Position numbers and translations under genes: made by a program. A stretch of 18,952 bases of DNA from DTKY01 sp037440765. Its GTDB lineage: Bacteria; Acidobacteriota; Terriglobia; Bryobacterales; Bryobacteraceae. Under the pieces are notes generated by a model. It did no database searches. It was not told the origin of the DNA and saw only the letters and a list, made by a program, of their open reading frames with translations. Positions 7,117-12,938 of the stretch are shown in pieces; within the stretch, counting starts at the first letter, position 1; the number at the start of each line of letters is the position of its first letter. Location of the stretch: positions 1-18,952 of the forward strand of contig JBBITL010000080.1 in NCBI GenBank assembly GCA_037440765.1, read 5' to 3'.

Positions 7117-7806
7117 CGGCGTAGTCTCCTTCCCGGCCTCAGGTAGCGGGGCGCGTCTTTCTCAGGAACCGGTCCGGTGACCGGCGCAACCGGAGCCGCA
7201 CACCCCAGTAAACCGTATCGGTCGAAACCCATTCGCTGTGCAATCCGGATGCCGTGGCGGCCCCTTCAGGCGCCACAGGCATCCTTCAGTACACTATATG
7301 GCGCACGAGCTGCACCCAAGGCAAGGCTCACGATGGTTAGGTTCGTCCCGCTATCTTTCGGGCACGGGCTAAGGCTCCCTGACCTGCCAACAGGCCTGCC
7401 CCCTGCCAGGTGGTGTCGAGCCAAGACTGCCTGCCCCAAATTCCGACAACCTGTCCTGCATTTTGGGACGAAGCAGGACGCGTGAATCCGGGCTTGACGG
7501 CAACCCTGAGCCGTCTCCGCAACCGTCTGCGGAGAGCACCCCCTGTTTGCCAGCCCCCCGTCTCCGCGGTCGGCATGGCGAGCGACCATAAATCACCTTT
7601 TTAATCATTGATTTAATGGCCACATCCCCACCTGGAGGTTGTGTGGGCGCCCTGGTTTGGGCACGCCAACCCAGGAGAGGGATGGCTGTTGCTGGCGCCT
7701 AGCCTGGTGGTAGCGCAAATGCCAGTACTTGCAGTTGGTCGACCCTGCCGGGCCGTAGGGCCGGGGCGGCCGGCAATCCCTGAATGACCGGAGTCTGAAG
7801 AAACCC
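7117..7806. other. divergent intergenic region between dockerin and cohesin-type genes
   Basis: No convincing gene is seen. ORFs in this stretch lack ribosome sites and recognisable products. It holds the minus-strand sigma-54 candidate at 7239-7254, a pair of similar facing sites at 7434-7448 and 7452-7467, and two perfect 7-bp inverted repeats: GTCCTGC (7453-7459) with GCAGGAC (7473-7479), and TCTCCGC (7514-7520) with GCGGAGA (7529-7535). A weaker plus-strand GG-N10-GC site, TGGTAGCGCAAATGCC, lies at 7708-7723, about 85 bases before the downstream gene. The region therefore probably holds the control sites for both flanking genes. Confidence 0.45.
7239..7254 (-). promoter_or_regulatory. candidate sigma-54 (-24/-12) promoter of the dockerin gene
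   Basis: On the minus strand CGGCATCCGGATTGCA matches TGGCAYRNNNNTTGCW at 14 of its 16 positions, counting the four free N positions. The invariant GG and GC are correctly spaced and the -12 half is a full TTGCA. Transcription would start near 7228, giving a leader of about 110 bases to the TTG start at 7116. This is the second good RpoN-type site in front of an exported protein in this window. Confidence 0.5.
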
Positions 7807-8952
7807 ATGCGCACGACCTTTTTTGCGTACCTGCTTGCGGGAGGCGTGGCCCTGGCGGGTGCGGAGCTGTCGGTAACGGGGGCCAGACTGGACCCCGGAG
7901 GCGCGGCAGTGGCTGAGATCCGCTTCGCCGCCCAGGGGAGTAAAGTCGCCGCCTTCCAGGTCGACCTGCATTTCGATGCCGCCCAGCTCAGGATCTCCAC
8001 TTCCGCGGGTCCTGCCGCCACCGCGAAGGAGAAACTGGTCGATTCGGCCGAGGCGACACCCGGAAGAAGGCGGATTCTGCTGATGGGTTTCAACCAGACG
8101 GTCCTCGATGACGGGGTCGTCGTATCGCTTCTAATCTCCTCCCGCACCGGGACACCGGGCCTGTACTCGCTTCAGTTGCGGGACGCTGTCGCCTCGGACA
8201 AGGACGGCAATCTGGTGGCCGTGGCTACAATCAACGGGTCGGTTGCAGTGCTCGGCGGGGACGGAACACCGCACATTGCCACGCTCGGCCAGGTCGTCTC
8301 GGGAGGTCCCTGGAAGACAACGCTGACGATGGTGAATGTCTCGGGGGCCAGGGCCAGCGCCAGGCTGAACTTCTGGGGCGGGGACGGGCAGCCCCTCCCA
8401 CTCCCCCTGGCGTTTCCGGGCCCAGCCGTCCGGCCGGCGGAGATCAGGCACTCGCTGGACTGCGCACTTGACCCCGACGCCATGCTGGTCATCGAGACCG
8501 AGGCGCCCGACGCGGTCGAAACGCTCTCCGGCTGGGCGGAACTCCGGAGCTCGCACGGCGTGCTCGGATACGCGGTGCTCCGCTGGAGACAGGGACACGG
8601 AAGGGACTCCGAGGCGATGCTCGCGTTTGAGCAGCGCGGGGGAGCGACCTTCGTCCTGCCGTATGACAACAGCGGCGGCTTCCAGACGGGCATCGCCATC
8701 ACCAACAGGTCGCCGGACGCGCCGGCCCAGGTCTCACTGATCATGCGCGACGAGGCGGGCGCGACACTCTGGACTGAAGCGCTGCCATTGGCCGCCCGTG
8801 GCCACACGGCATTTGTCGCCGGCGGCAGGTTTCCGGTGCTTGCCGGCCGCAGGGGGACTATCGAAGTCCGGGGCAACGCCGTGACCGCGCTCGGGCTGCG
8901 AGTGAGTCCCTCGGGTTCCTTCACATCAATCCCGGCAATCTCCAGGGACTAA
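7807..8952 (+). CDS. secreted cohesin-like domain protein with acidobacterial C-terminal domain
   Basis: This is a 381-residue exported protein with a signal peptide at 1-19 (MRTTFFAYLLAGGVALAGA). Residues 20-150 have a cohesin-like layout: a first strand with a turn at DPGG, then VAAFQVDLHFDAAQL, the position where cohesins read 'GFQxxLxYDPxxL'. VSLLISSRTGTPGLYSLQL and a DKDGN turn follow, with strands ending in NGSVAVL. Residues 155-381 are an all-beta domain seen in many Solibacter-type secreted proteins (GGPWKTTLTMVN, LPYDNSGGFQTGIAITN, GRRGTIEVRG, ending in SPSGSFTSIP). Its function is not known to me. There is no anchor. Ribosome binding is weak, with GAAG 6 bases and GGAG 13 bases upstream of the ATG. 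It lies divergent to the dockerin gene, a possible binding partner. Confidence 0.75.
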   Translation: MRTTFFAYLLAGGVALAGAELSVTGARLDPGGAAVAEIRFAAQGSKVAAFQVDLHFDAAQLRISTSAGPAATAKEKLVDSAEATPGRRRILLMGFNQTVLDDGVVVSLLISSRTGTPGLYSLQLRDAVASDKDGNLVAVATINGSVAVLGGDGTPHIATLGQVVSGGPWKTTLTMVNVSGARASARLNFWGGDGQPLPLPLAFPGPAVRPAEIRHSLDCALDPDAMLVIETEAPDAVETLSGWAELRSSHGVLGYAVLRWRQGHGRDSEAMLAFEQRGGATFVLPYDNSGGFQTGIAITNRSPDAPAQVSLIMRDEAGATLWTEALPLAARGHTAFVAGGRFPVLAGRRGTIEVRGNAVTALGLRVSPSGSFTSIPAISRD

Positions 8953-9192
8953 AGCCCGCCCTCCCCGGCCGCGCGGAGTGAACGCCCGCTCCCCGCAGCT
9001 TCTAACCCCACTGAGGATGTCGACGGGGGCGGAGCCTGCCCGTACACGTCCAGCCCGGCAGTATTTACCCGGAAGTTTGTACATTGCCGCGCACAGGGTG
9101 CACGCCCGGCGCCCTTGCGGGCCAGATTGCAGCAGCGTCTGGTCCCGGCCCACGGCATCGGATAGCGTTGACAGATCAGGGCTATTCAGCAG

Positions 9193-9264
9193 CCGGGACC
9201 GCCATGTTTATGGATCCCGGTCTTGGCCTGCCGGGCCAAGGCCCCGGTGGCACCTTCCGTGCCA
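9193..9264. repeat. three consecutive hairpins (inverted repeats)
   Basis: Hairpin 1 pairs CCGGGA (9193-9198) with TCCCGG (9215-9220) around an inner CCAT/ATGG stem and GTTT loop. Hairpin 2 pairs CTTGGCC (9222-9228) with GGCCAAG (9234-9240), with a 5-base loop. Hairpin 3 pairs TGGCAC (9248-9253) with GTGCCA (9259-9264), with a 5-base loop. The stems listed are perfect Watson-Crick. None is followed by a T-run, so they are not ordinary terminators. Confidence 0.7.
9248..9263 (+). promoter_or_regulatory. possible sigma-54 promoter of the first large cohesin-type gene
   Basis: TGGCACCTTCCGTGCC has the perfect -24 half TGGCAC and TGC at -12, with exact spacing. The same bases form an inverted repeat (TGGCAC/GTGCCA), so the match may be a hairpin or operator instead. 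The start codon is about 260 bases downstream, which is far for a promoter. Confidence 0.35.
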
Positions 9265-9525
9265 GATAGCGGGGTTAACTTTCGTCGATGGTAGGCTACT
9301 GCCCTAATGCGGCGTTGAAGCCTCAGTCCGCATCGCTTACATTTCTCTCAGCGAAGCGGAAGAGTCTATCTAGGGAGAATGTCCGTGACCTTAGCGGGAG
9401 CGACCGATAGCGCATGAGCGGGATCCCTCCGTTGGTCAGGGCAGTATCGGACCCGGCTGCGCGATGGGGGCTGTCAGGAAGAGGCGCAGACGGGATCGAT
9501 CTCGGTGCAGGCAAGGAGGAGCGTT

Positions 9526-12234
9526 ATGGAGCGTGTGAAGCCGTCTGCTTGTGACAGGCGCACGCCGTCGTGCAACAGTGTGCGGGGTGGCGCGACGTTT
9601 GTGATGCTCGCCGGGCTGCTCGCAGCTCAGGCCAGCGGCCAGCAGGTGGCATTGTCACTCGGCTCGGGCTCAGGCTTGCCCGGCTCGACCGTCACTGTGT
9701 CGATGACCATGACGGCGAGCGGAGGCGCGCAACCGTCGGGTCTCCAGTGGACCATGAGCTACTCATCGTCCGCGATCTCGGGAGTGGTGGGGACTATTGG
9801 CGGGGCCGCATCCGCAGCCGGCAAGACCTTGCAGTGCAGCTACGGGAGCGGGACCGCAAACTGTCTGGTGATCGGCATCAACACGACGGCTATCGCCAGC
9901 GGGACGGTGGCCACATTCGCCTTCACCATAGCCTCGGGCGCACCCAGCGGAAACCTGTCCTTGAACCTGAGCGGCCTGGCGGCCTCCAGCGGGCTGGGCG
10001 CCTCGATCCCGACGACCGGCTCGGGCGGGGTCATCACCGTCCTCGCGGCCACACCCCCCGTGAGCGTGGGCGGCCTGAGCTGTGCGCCACAGAGCGTGAA
10101 TGCGCCCGGATCATCCACGTGCACGGTGACGCTCAGCGGCGCGGCTCCCACGGGCGGGTTTGCCGTGAGCCTGTCCGATGACAGCGCCAGCGTCAGCGTA
10201 CCGGCAAGCGTCACGGTGGCCGCGGGCTCCGCCAGCGCCCAGTTCACCGCGACGGTGTCCTCGGTGGCCACCGACCAGACGGCGGTCGTCACGGCCGCCG
10301 GCGGCGGCGCGACGCGGACCTTCACTTTGAACCTGGCGGCGCCGCCGCAGTTGTCCAGCCTGAGCTGCAACCCCAGTTCTCTCGGCAGCGGCCAGAGCTC
10401 CACCTGCACCGTGACCCTGAGCAAGGCCGCCACCAGCGCCACCACGGTGACGCTCTCGAGCAGCACGGGCCTGTTGAGCGTGCCAGCCAGCCTGACCATC
10501 AACACCGGCGCGAGCAGCGGCTCCTTCTCTGCCACTGCCGGGACAATCGCCAGCGGCCAGAGCGCCACTGTGACGGCCAGTTGGGGCGGCCAGACCCGGA
10601 CCGCCTCAGTGAGCCTGACGTCGTCGGCCACCGCACTGACGGGGCTTTCATGCACACCGTCGAGCGTGAATGCGCCCGGATCATCCACGTGCACGGTGAC
10701 GCTCAGCGGCGCGGCTCCCACGGGCGGGTTTGCCGTGAGCCTGTCCGATGACAGCGCCAGCGTGGCAGTTCCCGGAAGCGTCACCGTTCCCACAGGCGCG
10801 AGCAGCGCCCAATTCACGGCAACGGTTTCCTCCGTTTCCGGCGATCAGACGGCGACTATCTCGGCCAGCGCCGGGGGAGCGACCCGGACATTCGGGCTGA
10901 CTCTGCTGGCCCAGACCCAGGCAACGGCGCAGCTGTCGAGCCTGAGCTGTGCGCCGGGGACATTGGGCGGCGGGCAGGGCGCCGACTGCACGGTAACCCT
11001 GACTCGCGTTGCGACGACCGCCGCAATCGTAACACTGACGAGCAGCCATGCGGTGCTGAGCGTGCCGCCTGCGGTGACGGTGGGCGCGGGTTCGGCGAGC
11101 GCGCAGTTTCAGGTGACCGCCACGCCGTCGGCGTCCGCCGTTACTGTCTCTATCACCGCGAGTCTGAATAACGCCGCTGCGCAGCAAATCCTGAGCGTCC
11201 TGCCGGTATCCGGCCCCGTCATCACGTCCCCGTCGCACGTGGGGGCGAGCGTCGCCATTCCCGTCCGATTCGAGATCACGGCAGCCGATCCACAGGGATT
11301 GCCGGTGCTGGTCAGCGTGGCGGGCGTGCCGGCTGGAGCAAGCTACAACCAGCCCACGGGCCAGTTCGCCTGGGTGCCTGACTGGAGCCAAGCCGGCACC
11401 CATACGCTGACAGCCACCGCAAGAAACAGCGCGGGCGCGGCCTCTACGCGCGTCATTCACATCAGAGTGCTGAGCCAGACCGCGTCCGTGCAAATGGCCC
11501 GGAACTCGGCGAACCTCCAGAGCGCGGATTTCTGCAGCCCCGGCAGTTGGGCCGGCCTGTTCGGGATCGCGTTCACTACGCGGCCACCGATTGTGGCCGA
11601 CCGCGCACCCTTGCCTCTGCGGCTCGGTGGGGTGGAGGTCAGGGTGAACGATGCTGCCGTCCCGCTTCTGTCAGTCTCCGAATCGCACATCACTTTCCAG
11701 TGCCCGAGCGCCACCGAGCCCGGAACCCCGCTCCAGGTGGCGGTGCACGCGGAGACCGGCGCCGTAAGCCGTCCTCTCAACGGCACAATGCATGAAGCCA
11801 CGCCCGGCCTGTTCACCCTGGACTCCTCCGGCACCGGCCAGGGAGCAGTCCTGATCGCCGGAACCTACCAACTGGCCATGCCCGCCACCGCCGGGATTCC
11901 CAGCCGCCCCGCCCGAAAGGGTATGCAGCCACCCGAGTTTCTGTCGATCTACGCCAGCGGCCTGGGACCGGCCGCGGAGGTTGTTCCGGCCGGCTCGCCA
12001 GCCCCCCTGGACCGGCTGATTCGACTCCAGCGCCCGGTCCGCGTCTTCCTCGGCGAGGTGGAGCTCCAACCCGACTACGCCGGTCTCGCTCCGGGAGCCA
12101 TCGGCCTCTACCAGATCAACCTTTCCCTCCCTCCCCATGCGCCGAGCGGGGATGCGGTCCCTTTGCGCGTTGAAGTCACCCGGAGCGACGGGACGGTCCT
12201 GGCGTCCAATACGGTCACCGTGGCCATTCAGTAG
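9526..12234 (+). CDS. large secreted cohesin / Ig-repeat / Solibacter C-terminal domain protein (paralogue 1)
   Basis: This is a 902-residue exported protein. The signal peptide runs to about residue 38 (FVMLAGLLAAQASG, then QQ). A cohesin-like domain follows at 41-173, with GSGSGLPGSTVTVSMTMTA, SGLQWTMSYSSSAI, a Cys pair 104/113 and SGTVATFAFTIA. Next come four Ig-like repeats of about 95 residues, each opening with an LSCxP…STCTVTL pattern and arranged A-B-A-B, from about 180 to 560. Then comes a putative-Ig/cadherin-like domain (about 563-650: SPSHVGASVAIPVRFEI, DPQGLPV, SAGAAST). The Solibacter-type C-terminal domain lies at about 655-902 (FLSIYASGLGPA, GLAPGAIGLYQINL, SNTVTVAIQ). There is no membrane anchor or PEP-CTERM tail, so it is released or held non-covalently. 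ATG 9526 was chosen over GTG 9505 because AAGGAGGAG ends 4 bases before it. Its ligand is unknown. Confidence 0.85.
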   Translation: MERVKPSACDRRTPSCNSVRGGATFVMLAGLLAAQASGQQVALSLGSGSGLPGSTVTVSMTMTASGGAQPSGLQWTMSYSSSAISGVVGTIGGAASAAGKTLQCSYGSGTANCLVIGINTTAIASGTVATFAFTIASGAPSGNLSLNLSGLAASSGLGASIPTTGSGGVITVLAATPPVSVGGLSCAPQSVNAPGSSTCTVTLSGAAPTGGFAVSLSDDSASVSVPASVTVAAGSASAQFTATVSSVATDQTAVVTAAGGGATRTFTLNLAAPPQLSSLSCNPSSLGSGQSSTCTVTLSKAATSATTVTLSSSTGLLSVPASLTINTGASSGSFSATAGTIASGQSATVTASWGGQTRTASVSLTSSATALTGLSCTPSSVNAPGSSTCTVTLSGAAPTGGFAVSLSDDSASVAVPGSVTVPTGASSAQFTATVSSVSGDQTATISASAGGATRTFGLTLLAQTQATAQLSSLSCAPGTLGGGQGADCTVTLTRVATTAAIVTLTSSHAVLSVPPAVTVGAGSASAQFQVTATPSASAVTVSITASLNNAAAQQILSVLPVSGPVITSPSHVGASVAIPVRFEITAADPQGLPVLVSVAGVPAGASYNQPTGQFAWVPDWSQAGTHTLTATARNSAGAASTRVIHIRVLSQTASVQMARNSANLQSADFCSPGSWAGLFGIAFTTRPPIVADRAPLPLRLGGVEVRVNDAAVPLLSVSESHITFQCPSATEPGTPLQVAVHAETGAVSRPLNGTMHEATPGLFTLDSSGTGQGAVLIAGTYQLAMPATAGIPSRPARKGMQPPEFLSIYASGLGPAAEVVPAGSPAPLDRLIRLQRPVRVFLGEVELQPDYAGLAPGAIGLYQINLSLPPHAPSGDAVPLRVEVTRSDGTVLASNTVTVAIQ
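10092..10193 (+). repeat. 102-base exact direct repeat, copy 1 (Ig repeat A)
   Basis: This is identical to 10662-10763, 570 bases (190 codons) downstream. It covers the start of the first A-type Ig repeat, from the SVNAPGSSTCTVTL segment to DDSASV. The rest of the two A repeats has diverged. Confidence 0.9.
10662..10763 (+). repeat. 102-base exact direct repeat, copy 2 (Ig repeat A')
   Basis: This is the second copy of the 102-base segment at 10092-10193, in the same frame. Exact identity inside otherwise diverged repeats points to recent duplication or gene conversion. Confidence 0.9.
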
Positions 12235-12265
12235 GCTCCAGCCCCTCAGACGCTTTAGCGGGCCC

Positions 12266-12304
12266 GGCGGGAGGACTCTGCGATCAGCATGGCTCCGCCT
12301 TTTT
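12266..12304 (+). terminator. possible rho-independent terminator after paralogue 1
   Basis: GGCGGGAG (12266-12273) pairs with CTCCGCC (12293-12299) with one bulged G and a 19-base loop, followed by TTTTT (12300-12304). It lies about 30 bases after the stop codon. The long loop makes this a moderate call. Confidence 0.45.
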
Positions 12305-12938
12305 GCCTAACTGCACCCTACTACTGTCATTGGATTAACCCCACAAAGCTATCTTCAGCTCCAGTACGCAGATATTGTCTAAGTATCTTCTACATGCAGC
12401 ATTAGGGAGATTTTACATTTGTTACGCCGGCTGTGCTGCAAATAATACACCGTCGAACTGCCGCCGTGCCGTTCACTGGTCTGGGGCTCAAACGCAACTG
12501 ACGGACGTGGCAGGCGGGGCCGCTGGCGCAACCTCGCCGGGCGCGGGCAATCCGTGCGTCCGGCGCAGTTGGCCCTAGTCGTGCCAGCCCACTTCGCTCG
12601 CGGAACAACGTTTGAGAACTGAATTGAGAACATCGATGCGGAATGCGCACCTTACTCACGGTGGCTGCGTGGCGGCAGTTCCGATCCCCAAAAGGAGGCG
12701 GGCGGCGCAGCCTTCAGACGCAGGCCGCCGGCGCGCACGTGAGGGCAGGCAGAGACCCTCATTCGGACGCACGGCGCGTTCGCCTCTGCTCCAATTTGGT
12801 CACTAAGAAGCGCCTGAGGCCGCCCATGTATTTCTTCTTACTAATAGCCGCGCATGTTGGGAAGCGAGCCGGGGTTGTCGAAAGACGGGTGGGGAAGTCC
12901 GGCTAACTGACGCGTCACGCCGGGATCGGAAGGTCATT
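12305..12938. other. intergenic region between the two large paralogues
   Basis: No gene can be supported. The first part is clearly AT-richer than its surroundings: 48 G/C in the 120 bases 12301-12420, about 40 percent, against well over 60 percent in the flanking genes. A weak RpoN-like sequence, TGGCCCTAGTCGTGCC, lies at 12570-12585 and a poorer one at 12662-12677. Neither is close to the ATG at 12939. It shows little similarity to the leader of the first paralogue apart from the CGTGCCAG string. Confidence 0.4.
12570..12585 (+). promoter_or_regulatory. weak sigma-54-like site before paralogue 2
   Basis: TGGCCCTAGTCGTGCC has GG and GC at the correct spacing and ends in the same CGTGCC as the site at 9248-9263 before the paralogous gene. 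It lacks A at position 5 and is about 350 bases from the start codon. It may be chance in GC-rich DNA. Confidence 0.22.

Larger units (their letters stand above)
8953..9525. other. structured leader/intergenic region before the first large paralogue
   Basis: No gene is seen in these 573 bases. The striking content is a run of three adjacent hairpins at 9193-9264, listed separately, the last of which overlaps a sigma-54-like sequence. If transcription starts near 9274, about 250 bases of leader precede the ATG at 9526. I see no standard terminator for the upstream gene. Confidence 0.4.

Noticed and set aside
9265..9290. Resemblance of TAGCGGGGTTAAC (9267-9279) to the 3' strand of a c-di-GMP-I (GEMM) riboswitch
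   Set aside because: The conserved upstream core, including the GAAA tetraloop arm and the GACGCAAAGCC element, is not present in the preceding 200 bases.
9840..10817. 325-residue minus-strand ORF inside paralogue 1, and the similar one at 13068-14264
   Set aside because: They repeat in step with the plus-strand Ig repeats and are reverse readings of them. The plus strand has the signal peptide and ribosome site.
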